Source of the DNA: Tritrichomonas musculus
Lineage: Eukaryota; Parabasalia; Tritrichomonadida; Tritrichomonadidae
Reading direction: 5' to 3'
DNA: 64,000 bases
Assembly (NCBI GenBank): GCA_039105265.1
Contig: JAPFFF010000003.1
Coordinates: 8,122,001-8,186,000, forward strand
Below, in pieces: positions 31,001 to 39,896 of the stretch (position 1 is the stretch's first letter; each line of letters starts with the position of its first letter). Both the position numbers and the translations under genes were made by a program. Below the pieces are notes generated by a model, which did not search any database, had not been told where the DNA came from, and saw nothing but the letters and a program-made list of their open reading frames with translations.

Positions 31001-34000
31001 TTCAGAAAAATCTTTATCTGCAGCAATCTTAATATATTTAACAGCTTCATTTACTTTTGCATGATTTCCTTCACTCATTAATATTAATAACATTCCATAA
31101 TTGAAAATCGCCCTAACATCACCAATATCTGCTCGTTTCTTATAAATGGCAGCAATATCAGATTCTTCACTAAATGCTTTCAACTTTTCATCAAATAAAT
31201 CAAGATATTCTTCAACTTCAGATCCATCTGCATTGAAGTAATTTCTATATCTTTCTTTCATGATTTCTTCAACAATATAATTAAATGTTGGTCTCACATT
31301 TGGATTCGCTGACCAACATTTCTCCAAAAATTTGCATATTTCTTTATCATGAATCAATGAAAGATCTGGTCGTTTCCCATTAACAATATCATATTGAAAT
31401 CGATAAGTATTAATATTAGTAAATAAAGGACTCCCAGTTAATAATTCATATGCGATAAATGAAAATGAATAAACATCAACTTTGTATGTATAGGATAGTC
31501 CTTCAAATATTTCTGGAGCTTCATATAAAGGTGTTCCACATTTTTCATCAAGTTTAACCATGCTCATATTAAATTGAATATCAGAAATAACAGAAAGGCC
31601 GAAATCACAAATGTATGGATAAAAATTTTCATCAAGTAAAATGTTGTCTGGTTTCAAATCTCGATGAATAATTCCTTGCAAAAACAAATATTTCATTCCT
31701 AATGCTAATCCTAGTAATATTATATATTTCTTTGTGTCTGTCAATTCATCTGGTCGCATGTTTTTACGTTCATAATCCAAATTAGTTTGAAGTGATTTAT
31801 TCACCATGTATTCTGTGATAATCGTTGGATGCTTTTTATTATTAAAGTTCCTTAAATTAATACCAATTAGCTTCAAAACGGATGGATTATTAGCTTTTAT
31901 TTGTGAATCAATTTCCTTGAAAAATTGTTTCTTTTCTTGTTTTGTGTTTATTTTACCTTTCGATACTTTGGCAGCATATAATTTCTTTGTTTTTCTATGT
32001 TTTATTAAATATGCAATTCCAAAACTTCCTTCACCAATTCTCTTTTTCACTTTATATTCACTTAAATCAATTATTGGAATATGACTGATATCAAATGCTT
32101 CTTCATCATCATTTTTATCTTCTTCTTCATCGTCATCACTGTCATCATTATCGTCATTAATATCATAACTATCATCATCATCACTATTTTCATCTGTTTC
32201 ATCATTGATAACAACAGATGATTTAATATTCTTTGATGATTTTGATTTTGAAAATGAGTTTTCTTTATCTGATTCAATCAATTTAATCAATTCTTTAACT
32301 TTATCTAATTCTTGAGAATTTTCAATTTCATCTTTTATAATTGAATCTTTTTTAGCATCAGGTAGATCGTTCATAGTATCATCTATAACTGAATCTTTCT
32401 TAGTATCATCTATCATTGAATCTTTCAGAGTGTTATTTGCTTCTGAATCTTTGCTTATATTTGATTCTTTTTGACTTATGTTTTTAGTTGTATATCCACT
32501 TGTTTCAAGAGATTCAATTTTAGATGTCTTAGTTGATTGATTAACTGGAGTTATTTTAGGTCTAAATGCTGACAATTTAGGCTTCTTTTTAATAGGCTTT
32601 TTTGTTTCTTTAGATTTTTCAATCAAATCTTTTCCAGGCAAATTATTTTCTTCTTTTTGTTCATTTTTATATTCTTCTTTTGTATGTTTTCCTAAAAGAT
32701 TAAATAAATCAATTTTTGCTGAAGATTGCAAAAGTGTATGTTTTGTCAAATTTTGTTCACTTATATGATGATTTACAAATGGGAACTCACTTGTTTTCTT
32801 AACGCTTTCAATATTTAATTCAATATTATCTTTTACCAATCCATCTTGACTCATTTCTCTTTTTATATTAGATTTATCATCAACTACAATTTTTGCACTT
32901 TGTAACAATGATTTTTGCTTATTGGAATTTGATTTATTTCCATCTGCATCTACATACGTAATTTTAGGCTTAACGATGCGCTTTTTACATTTCTTTTGCT
33001 GATTTTTCTCAACATCATCAACATTTTCATGAAGATGGAATTCAATTGTTAAAATTCCTTTTTTATCATTTAAAACATCAATTATCTTCTTATTTTCATA
33101 TATGTATAAATTTCCCCTTTTTAGCAAAATAAACTGTGGATTAATAAGAAGTTCTTTTGATAAGAAATTCTTTTTAAACCACTTGATTGAATTCATTTCT
33201 GAGATTTGTTCAGTTCTCGGTATTGATATTTTAATATCATCAAAATCAATACTTGTTATAATTTTATGAACAAATAATTGATCTTTAAATTGAGACAATT
33301 TTTTCATTAAATCAATTATTACATAACAATCTTCATCTTTATTGTAAATGAAGATTGAAATATCTTTTTCATTAGTAATCCTTTGAATATAGTTTATTGC
33401 TTCCGAGACTAATAAAATGTCACTAATTTCAAATTGTTGATTAGATAAAGAACCGTTTCCTTTGATAATTATTTTATTACAATTGAAATAAATATCCATT
33501 TTATTACAAAGAACAGTATTGTTATTTAAAATCTCTCCATTTTTAGAATTTAAATTGAAATCATTTTCAATATTATATTGAATTTTGAGAACATCCTTAA
33601 CGTCTTTAACCGTTTCTCCTATTGAAAAGTATTTGTATAAAGTTTTTTCTGGTATGTAAATTTTTATTAATATTGATTCATCAACATTGACTGAGATTAA
33701 TGAATTGATTTTATAATCACTAAACTTTTTACATTCATCAAATTTTGTTTGATAAAACGAAAAATGAATTGATTTCAATGAATATTCATCCAAATTTAAT
33801 TTACATTGAATTTCTCTCTTTAATGAATTAATAGGTTGATTTATATCTGATAATTCAATTTTTTTTCTTTTGAATAAAGAGTTACTTATAAAAACAATTT
33901 GATTAGTTTCTAAATACTTGTAATTAATGAAAATGATTGAGTTGTCTGGAATCGATCCAGCATCAAAATTTTCTGGAAGTTTAAAAATATATGGAACATC

Positions 34001-35953
34001 ATTCATTTTAAAACCAAATTGAACTTTTTGTTCATCATCTAAATTAAATATTGTTTTGATAATGTGTGCAATTGATGAATACTGAATTTTGTGTAAATTC
34101 AATTGAATTTTGAGAAGTTTACAATTTGAAATCCAAAACGTTTTTTTCTCTTGAACTTTGTTTAAAATCAAATTCATATCTCCTTCTTGATTATATAAAG
34201 TTGGATAATTGTTTATTGATAATTCAACGTAATTCATAAATAAAACCAAATCATCAGATCGATATTTTTCTTTATTACATATCTTTGCAATGATTTCTTT
34301 TGCACTGAGAATATCATTATCAATTATGTGTTTTCTATGATGATAAAAATCATCAATGATAATTTTCTTTGATTTATTCTTCTTGTTATATAAACATTTT
34401 ATTTTTATTTTGTTTTCTTTATCATATAAGATATTTGACAATTTCTCACAAAAAGTTAACTTTTTTGAACCAAAAAACGGCTCAAAATTTTCATATTTTT
34501 TAACAAATTTTTTTTTGTTTCTAGATTTATAGAATGAGTATAAAAGATCAATAACACGTGGATCTATTCCAATAACTTCAACACAACATTCATTAATTGC
34601 ATTTTCTTCATCAACAAAAATTATTTCTATATTTCGATGATCTTGATTTTCATATACAATTAAATCAGAATTTCCTTTCAAAATTTTAAAAGAATCAATA
34701 TTTTTATTCATTATTTTGTGAAAGATTTTGTCTAATGACCATGTATTTTCGATGAGAGATTTGATTTCTTTTCCATTTCCTTGATTTTTTAATATTATTT
34801 CGTGAAACGAACTTTTTGAATAGTTTATTTTTATATTAGTTCCACTTTTTGAATCATTTGAATTATTTAAAAAGTGGATTAATAAATAATTATTTTCATC
34901 TTCTTTGACAAAATGATTGTTAATGATAATACTAAAATTACCTTGATCAAAATTCAAAGATTTTTTAAAATCTTCAATTTTTGTGAAATAATTTAAATCT
35001 TTTTCAATTTCATTGATTTTGATATGAAGAATCGATTTTATGACAACTTTAAGTTTGCTGTTTTTATTTGGTTCAATAGATACATTCTTTTCTAGTTTGG
35101 CTCCATTTTGGTCATATACTTCGAACAGAGTTCTGTCAATTTGAAATTCTTTTTCAAGAAGGCATGTGACAAAATAAATATTCATGAAATAAAAGGAATA
35201 ATATTTCATTATTTTTGATAGGCTAACAATTTCGATTAATATCTCATATTTTTGCATTTTTACGTTTTTTGATTCAACTAATTCAAAAAGTTTAATATCT
35301 GACTGAAAATTTAAAAGTTGGCTTGAATTTATTTTTTCTTGAGAACTTTTAAAATAATTGAGGATTCTTGCTCCATATTTATAATTTATACTGATTGTAT
35401 ATTTATCTCTTTGTGAATATGCGGAAACGCTATCCTTTAAATCCTCAAATGTTGAATTTGATGGAAGACAAATTAAGTTAAAACATCCAACAAAAGTATA
35501 AAATAAACTATAACCTTCGTTAACATTAATTATAAAAGGATTATTTTCATCAGTATTAAAATCATAAACTAATTGATCATCATGTAGTGCGTTATTTGAA
35601 TATATGATAGAAATATTTTGTGGAACAGTAAAAAGCTTAGATGAGAAAAATTTTTTAATATCAAAAACATTGAAAAATTTATAAATTGGTAAAATAATTT
35701 GAAAATTATAATAAAATATATTAAAGTATCCATTTTTTGGCTTAAAACGCATTAAATCCAAATTGTATTCCGGTAGTATTCCAATATCAATCAAATCGAA
35801 TGATCTAAACGGCGATACATATATATTATTAAATAAAAATACAAGTTCTTGTTTCGGTATACAATTCATTGACGAAAAAACATTGAAAATATCATCTGTT
35901 TTTGTAGTTATAATTCTTTGTTTATCTTGCTGGTTATAACGAACTAAAAGCAT
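28058..35953 (-). CDS. Giant ubiquitin-like/protein kinase/Sel1-repeat protein
   Basis: The 2631-residue protein starts at ATG 35953. Residues 1-1050 look like a series of divergent ubiquitin-like domains (units such as 'IFKLPENFDAGSIPDNSIIF'). Residues 1050-1290 are low complexity, Lys/Ser-rich and then strongly acidic. The kinase domain (about 1295-1560) has every catalytic element: glycine loop 'GEGSFG' (about 1307), Lys about 1329 in 'AAKVSKG', 'HRDLKPDN' (about 1430), 'DFG' (about 1449) and 'APE'. Active Ser/Thr phosphorylation is expected. Residues about 1600-2610 hold some 28 Sel1-like helical repeats of about 36 residues ('ILYKGDGVEEDKKLAAHYYK'). Such repeats scaffold protein complexes. 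The kinase-Sel1 design is a trichomonad expansion; a long ubiquitin-like N-terminus is less usual. Confidence 0.9.
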   Translation of the reverse strand: MLLVRYNQQDKQRIITTKTDDIFNVFSSMNCIPKQELVFLFNNIYVSPFRSFDLIDIGILPEYNLDLMRFKPKNGYFNIFYYNFQIILPIYKFFNVFDIKKFFSSKLFTVPQNISIIYSNNALHDDQLVYDFNTDENNPFIINVNEGYSLFYTFVGCFNLICLPSNSTFEDLKDSVSAYSQRDKYTISINYKYGARILNYFKSSQEKINSSQLLNFQSDIKLFELVESKNVKMQKYEILIEIVSLSKIMKYYSFYFMNIYFVTCLLEKEFQIDRTLFEVYDQNGAKLEKNVSIEPNKNSKLKVVIKSILHIKINEIEKDLNYFTKIEDFKKSLNFDQGNFSIIINNHFVKEDENNYLLIHFLNNSNDSKSGTNIKINYSKSSFHEIILKNQGNGKEIKSLIENTWSLDKIFHKIMNKNIDSFKILKGNSDLIVYENQDHRNIEIIFVDEENAINECCVEVIGIDPRVIDLLYSFYKSRNKKKFVKKYENFEPFFGSKKLTFCEKLSNILYDKENKIKIKCLYNKKNKSKKIIIDDFYHHRKHIIDNDILSAKEIIAKICNKEKYRSDDLVLFMNYVELSINNYPTLYNQEGDMNLILNKVQEKKTFWISNCKLLKIQLNLHKIQYSSIAHIIKTIFNLDDEQKVQFGFKMNDVPYIFKLPENFDAGSIPDNSIIFINYKYLETNQIVFISNSLFKRKKIELSDINQPINSLKREIQCKLNLDEYSLKSIHFSFYQTKFDECKKFSDYKINSLISVNVDESILIKIYIPEKTLYKYFSIGETVKDVKDVLKIQYNIENDFNLNSKNGEILNNNTVLCNKMDIYFNCNKIIIKGNGSLSNQQFEISDILLVSEAINYIQRITNEKDISIFIYNKDEDCYVIIDLMKKLSQFKDQLFVHKIITSIDFDDIKISIPRTEQISEMNSIKWFKKNFLSKELLINPQFILLKRGNLYIYENKKIIDVLNDKKGILTIEFHLHENVDDVEKNQQKKCKKRIVKPKITYVDADGNKSNSNKQKSLLQSAKIVVDDKSNIKREMSQDGLVKDNIELNIESVKKTSEFPFVNHHISEQNLTKHTLLQSSAKIDLFNLLGKHTKEEYKNEQKEENNLPGKDLIEKSKETKKPIKKKPKLSAFRPKITPVNQSTKTSKIESLETSGYTTKNISQKESNISKDSEANNTLKDSMIDDTKKDSVIDDTMNDLPDAKKDSIIKDEIENSQELDKVKELIKLIESDKENSFSKSKSSKNIKSSVVINDETDENSDDDDSYDINDDNDDSDDDEEEDKNDDEEAFDISHIPIIDLSEYKVKKRIGEGSFGIAYLIKHRKTKKLYAAKVSKGKINTKQEKKQFFKEIDSQIKANNPSVLKLIGINLRNFNNKKHPTIITEYMVNKSLQTNLDYERKNMRPDELTDTKKYIILLGLALGMKYLFLQGIIHRDLKPDNILLDENFYPYICDFGLSVISDIQFNMSMVKLDEKCGTPLYEAPEIFEGLSYTYKVDVYSFSFIAYELLTGSPLFTNINTYRFQYDIVNGKRPDLSLIHDKEICKFLEKCWSANPNVRPTFNYIVEEIMKERYRNYFNADGSEVEEYLDLFDEKLKAFSEESDIAAIYKKRADIGDVRAIFNYGMLLILMSEGNHAKVNEAVKYIKIAADKDFSEAIFRYGVFCVIGFGVPINHEEGACYLKIAANRKYYYAAFMYGTMLRDGDGVPADGENAAKYIKMAADSGIKAANYEYAVMLFTGKKIPQDKEKASIYLKKGADLGEINSMYLLARMLYYGDGIPQNREEAKRYYHEAADNGHVESQYSYAMMCIEDGNETEGNIYFLRAADKGHDEAFYALGYNFYYGKGCQIDKRRGFSYLKKAADLGNSTAMFTIGVLLEEGDGVGADPLEAKKYYKMAIDKGNVKAMFNLGIRLLEEKELKEAVKYIKMAVDYGNANAIAFYGEMLFKGNGVPENKEEGLRYVKMAIDKGYTKAQEIYNAMLHPELKQNPSVNIKRLADEGSIDAIFQYAVMLYTGNGIDLNYEESLKYFKMAADKGHIVSAYNYGYMLLQGLGAVVNILEAAKYLKIAADGNFPKALLTYATLLMNGNGIPKNMKGAAHYFHVLANLGDPDGMYGYGTLVLFGIGVPVNEGEGLHYLFEAYKMGIRDAYNKIKQYHDNLLKEIEKIDSLIENADKGDMNAILEIIKMLNEGKKKDFENIQFSKYLIIAINNGNSDAMFLYAEMLFNGDEVVQNKKEAIKYYQMSAEKGNEKAMFLYGKLLFNGIETAVNKPKAVEYFKKCADLDNEEAIALYASILYDGNGIPSNKREAAKYFKKSIENGNLKSMFYYALMLFNGDEIPQNTEEASKYFRICADNGNQEAASTYANMLLNGIGIKADKKEASKYFKISADFGNVDSMLQYANLTNDDAEKAKYYKMSIDNGNKDAILKYGDYLAIEWKLSRVNREDINYLKMAADLGHPEASLKYGYILQHGIGIRANKEEGAKYIKSAVDKDVKDAYLAYANILHKGEGVPKNSKEAAKYFELAISKGDESIAAFDYAEILYKGDGVEEDKKLAAHYYKMAAKKGYSAAMNKYGEMLKYGDGIDMNREEGERYIKLAVDNEEQLRKNYQFVGNMLELLFPGCKCKMQDKYPGLFD

Positions 35954-35982
35954 TCAAATAATAAATCTGACATGTCAGAAAG

Positions 35983-36049
35983 TTTACAAATTCCACGTAG
36001 CACTTTTTGAGAGCCGAGCTCTCAAAAAGTGAGGAGCGGAATTTGTAAA
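35983..36049. promoter_or_regulatory. 67-bp symmetrical palindrome upstream of the giant kinase gene
   Basis: Arms are TTTACAAATTCC (35983-35994), 6 nt, CACTTTTTGAGAG (36001-36013), a 5-nt centre, CTCTCAAAAAGTG (36019-36031), 6 nt, and GGAATTTGTAAA (36038-36049). Both arm pairs are perfect and equally spaced. The palindrome lies 30 bp upstream of the start codon at 35953. It could be a dimer-binding promoter site, a cruciform or a tiny foldback element. Confidence 0.7.
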
Positions 36050-36118
36050 TCTCTGAATTGCTTTCACTTTTTGAGTATTTCTCCCTCAAAAAGTGAACCA
36101 TTCAAGAGATTTAAAAAT
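36043..36118. promoter_or_regulatory. Second palindrome with the CACTTTTTGAG motif
   Basis: CACTTTTTGAG (36065-36075) and CTCAAAAAGTG (36084-36094) enclose 8 nt. Outer arms AAATCTCTGAAT and its near-complement ending AAGAGATTT (about 36118) extend the symmetry with one gap. It overlaps the end of the first palindrome and shares its core. Confidence 0.6.
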
Positions 36119-36765
36119 TTATTCGCATTCAAAAAGTTTCATCAATATAACAACTCAAAAAATCGTTTTTTTATGAAAAAAGACGTTAAAAATACTTTTA
36201 CAGTATTTGTGATGTAAAAAATAAGGCCTATTTTTGAACTTCTCAATGTAAAAATAACAATTATAGACAAAATATTTTAAGCCCATTCTTACATTTTTGA
36301 TAGTTCTTTTTTATTGATACTTCATATTGGAAATTTTGTTTAGAGTTTCATCATTAAATCTGAAATAATAAAAATCATCACCTACGAAAAACCTTATTAA
36401 AGCTATATAATATTTTTTATAAGCAAAATTTCCAATATGAAGTATTGCCGAAATTTTTAATTTTGATGTGAATATTACATCTTCATCAGTAATAACTATG
36501 AATCGGAAATTATCTTCCAATTTAACACTAGATAAATTATTTGAAAATGGCGTTGATAAACATTGCCTTTCTATCTCCACTTTGACCAGTAATCATAATT
36601 ATAATAATTTTAAATTAAGGTTTCATTTAATCGATGCATTAATTAGTCATAATATTTAATAAAATTTATGAATTATTTTGATTTATTTTAAGATATTAAC
36701 AAAATAAAAAAAATTTAAATTGAGAAGTAAGATAATTTTTTGGAAAATTTTGTCACATATTTAAA
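36119..36765. other. Spacer with a 21-bp inverted repeat
   Basis: ATACTTCATATTGGAAATTT and its complement occur at about 36318-36338 and 36426-36446, about 85 bp apart. The minus-strand frame across them (36311-36580) has no ATG start and is not supported as a gene. Confidence 0.45.
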
Positions 36766-38690
36766 ATGAAAAATATTCTTGATGTAAACAAGGCAGATAA
36801 GCCAAAAGACACTCAAGAATCGCCAAGTAAGGAAGATTTAAAGCAAGAATTACAGCGAAAAATTGAAAAAATGAGCAAAATTATGATATTGACTGATTCA
36901 CAAATCTTCATTCAACGAGAAAAAAAATTCTATGAAAATTTAATTAATTTCATTGATAGCGAAAATGATGTTTTGGAAGAATTTATAGTCTTTCAAAAAT
37001 ACCTCGATGAAAGTAAGTTTGGAAAAACTCAAGATGAACTAGTCAGTTTACTTCAAATACTCTCAAAATTGTCAGCAAATCGTGTTAACAGTGAAATTTT
37101 CCGCCAGAAAATCGAAAAAATTTTATCTTATTACGAGATAGAAATCAAACAAACTTTGTCAAATGAAGACCTATTTGTTATTTTCAGAAATAACAAATTA
37201 ATATTATTGTATCTTTTGAAAAACAATTTAATGGCCATTGACGACACCATTATCAAATTTGTTGATGCAAACTTTTTTTATCCAGAAATCAACGACCAAA
37301 AAGGAATAGAAAAAGTTGACAACACAAAAAATGACGATGACATTTTATTTGACCAAAAAAGGTCAATTGGTGAAAATGACTCATATGTTTGCCATTTGAT
37401 TCGTTACGACGCAATTGATGAGTTTTCTATTTATGTAACGCAAACCAACTTATCGTTAAACTATACGATAAAGCCCTCAATTTTTGAATCAAACCACTTT
37501 TTAATAGAGCGCATGAAAGATTCACAAAAAGTTGAGTTAATTGAGTATGCAGCCTTCTTTGGATCAATCCAAATCATAAACTTTTTAATAAACAACAAGA
37601 TTAAGATGGTTCCTTCATTGTGGCTCTTTGCAATTCATTCTAGAAACGCCGACTTGATTCATCTTCTTGAAAGACATAAAGTTCATCCGCCAATGAACAA
37701 TTATGTGGCTTTTCTTCATGAGGCACTTTTATGTGGATACGAAGAAATGGCAGATTATTTTCAAAACAACCTTGAAGGCACACAGTCGATTCAAGTTAAT
37801 ATTTGCTATGAGTCTTCATTCACACTAAATTACTTGCTGCAATATGATTACTACGCGCTTGTTAATCTTTATAATCACTCAGAAATAAATAATGTAATTA
37901 GCAAGAAAAACAAAGTTTTATTTAAATTTTTTTTTATGATGAATCTCAGATAACCGTCATTAGTGCTAAAAGTGACAACTACGATATCGTTAATTATCCT
38001 TTCTTGGAGTCGAGTATTGAAAATGAATTGGTTTCATTTGAGAATTCTGAAATAAAAGAGTTTGTCATTCCTTCTCGTGTTAAAAAGATTGATCAATCTT
38101 GCTTCAAAGATTGTGAGACCATTGAAAAAGTGGTTATACCATCATCAGTCACTGAATTGGGTGATTTTGCATTCTTCAGATGCACAGCACTCACTGAAGT
38201 TACGTTTGAGCAGCCTTCTTCAGTGACCGTCATTCCAAGACATGCTTTTTATGGATGCAAATCATTGACCGAGCTCATAATTCCACCGTCTGTCACATTG
38301 ATTGAAGAGTCGGCTTTCTTCGGATGCTCCTCATTGAAGATGATTTCCATTCCTGAATCTGTCACCGAAATAAGGCATCACGCTTTCTGTGACTGCAAGT
38401 CTCTTCAGAAAATCGAAATCCCATCAACTGTCACTGGCATTAAGAGGTCGACTTTTTGTCGTTGTTCATCATTGAATGATATTTCGATTCCATCTTCTGT
38501 GGCTGAAATCGAGGAATTCGCTTTTTACGGCTGCGCTTCATTGAAAAACTTGAGAATTCCGATTTCAGTGAAAAAAATTGGTGATATGACTTTCAATGGT
38601 TGCACTTCTTTGGAGAAGTTGTCGTTTTCAGCTTCTGCAGAAATCAACGAACTTGGAGTTGGAAAGAAGGTCGAAATTCTCAGATTTTAA
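36766..38690 (+). CDS. DUF3447-BspA LRR_5 fusion protein, one frameshift in a T9 run
   Basis: From ATG 36766 about 385 residues carry the DUF3447 core ('ENDSYVCHLIRYDAIDEFSI', 'LIEYAAFFGSIQIINFLINN', 'LWLFAIHSRNADLIHLLERH'). At the nine-T run 37927-37935 the frame ends nearby ('FKFFFMMNLR', stop), but the next frame continues smoothly with 'YDESQITVISAKSDNYDIVN' and then nine or so BspA/TpLRR units of about 23 residues ('IEKVVIPSSVTELGDFAFFR', 'SLKMISIPESVTEIRHHAFC') to a stop at 38690. The gene is therefore a DUF3447-LRR chimera. The shift is either a sequencing error in the homopolymer, a recent mutation or programmed slippage. It has no TM helix. A scaffold or interaction role is inferred. 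Confidence 0.78.
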
Positions 38691-38838
38691 TTTAATAAAA
38701 ATATTCAAGTTTAATTATTTTTCTTTTATTGGTTGATTTACAGTTATTATGTTGGGTTTGATGGAACAAAAAAAATAAATTATTAATTTATATTGATTTT
38801 AATAGACTCGTTTCATTTTTGATTAAAAAAAAAATAAA

Positions 38839-39075
38839 TTAAGGTACAAATCTAGTACGTTTAGAAACCGCAAATTTTTTTGACACTCTATTAAAACTAA
38901 AGGACATGTTATATAAAAAATATTTTTATCATAAAAATTTTATAAAAAAAAAAAATAAAGTTCAGAATTTCAAATCTGACACGCATTCAAAATAAAACTT
39001 TTTCAAAAGGGCAAGAGGTCTCAAATATATAACGTGCTTTCTCTCAATCTATAACGTACTAGATTTGTACCTTAA
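38839..39075. mobile_element. 237-bp MITE with perfect 23-bp ends (TTAA)
   Basis: TTAAGGTACAAATCTAGTAC begins a 23-bp sequence at 38839-38861 whose exact complement is at 39053-39075. The outermost TTAA at both ends could be a 4-bp target duplication (piggyBac or Kolobok type) around GGTACAAATC ends, or part of the TIR. Inside, a partial copy (TATATAACGTGC near 39027) precedes the right end. It sits between the DUF3447-BspA gene and NlpC/P60. Perfect ends point to a young copy. Confidence 0.8.
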
Positions 39076-39098
39076 GGAGATGATATTTTTATATTAGT

Positions 39099-39401
39099 TC
39101 AGTAATACCTTCGATAAATTGGGTTTGAATCAATATAACTAATCAAAGTTTCTTTAACTTTTTTACCATTACCTGCATGATTACCATTCAACATGATAAC
39201 GACGTCACCTTCACTTCCATAACCTTTTTTCCCTCCAGTCATTTGCTGGTCAGATGTTCTTGGAACATTTGTAATATTATTTTGAGCATGACAATAAACA
39301 ACAAGTCCAGAACAATCAAATTTATCTGGACCTGCCTCTCCCAATTGATAGTCACAACCGATTATTCCTCTTGCCGTATTTGCAATAGCTTTACCGGTCA
39401 T
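39099..39401 (-). CDS. NlpC/P60 family cysteine peptidase, short
   Basis: The 100-residue protein has the NlpC/P60 catalytic block 'DKFDCSGLVVYCHAQ' with Cys30, then 'GDVVIMLNGNHAG' with the catalytic His75. Such enzymes cleave gamma-D-Glu/diamino-acid bonds in bacterial peptidoglycan. Trichomonads hold NlpC/P60 genes of bacterial origin and use them against bacteria. Here the His motif runs almost directly into the C-terminus 'VKETLISYIDSNPIYRRYY', so strands usually found after the His seem to be missing. The third polar residue of the triad is not obvious. It may be inactive or a compact variant. No signal peptide is evident. Confidence 0.75.
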   Translation of the reverse strand: MTGKAIANTARGIIGCDYQLGEAGPDKFDCSGLVVYCHAQNNITNVPRTSDQQMTGGKKGYGSEGDVVIMLNGNHAGNGKKVKETLISYIDSNPIYRRYY

Positions 39402-39419
39402 TTTATATGATAAAATTAT

Positions 39420-39776
39420 GTGGTTTTATTATATACAAATTTTGAAAGTCGGTTTAAACTGTATTTCAAATCATGCAAGTTTTCAACTGATAAAGATTCA
39501 GCTTTAAATAAGAAGAAAATCAATTTGAATTCATTCATTTTATTCGATGAAAATAATCAAATTTTCAGCAAAGAAAAAGTATTTAAGGCTAATTTAATCT
39601 TGAATAATGAAAAAGAACCAATTAAGATTATCCTTCCGTTAATTTGTATTGCATTAATGATCTTCTTAATTGGTAAAATTAGGAAATTCATTGTGAATTC
39701 GAATGATAAACAAGAAGAAAATGAATCTGTTGACAAAAAAGAAATATTGAATGAAAACATTGATTCTCTTCTTTAA
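39420..39776 (+). pseudogene. C-terminal fragment of a Pmp-like surface protein
   Basis: The 118-codon frame reads like the end of a trichomonad surface protein: 'FKLYFKSCKFSTDKDSALNK', then a TM helix 'IILPLICIALMIFLIGKI' and a cytosolic tail 'NDKQEENESVDKKEILNE'. The first ATG follows directly on the NlpC/P60 upstream region and no ectodomain or signal peptide precedes it. The simplest reading is a 5'-truncated relic. A small tail-anchored protein is the alternative. Compare the intact protein at 16996-22893. Confidence 0.5.
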
Positions 39777-39896
39777 GTTAGTTTAGTTTTTTTTAACTAA
39801 AACAACATTTTTAATTTATCTTTTAATATTTTTTATACAATTGAGTTAGTGTTCAAAATCAAAAACTATTTCACCAAGTAAATCTAAATTAATTTT

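Noticed and set aside
36311-36580. 89-codon frame on the minus strand
   Set aside because: No ATG at its start (first codon GTG) and it spans an inverted repeat. Insufficient support.
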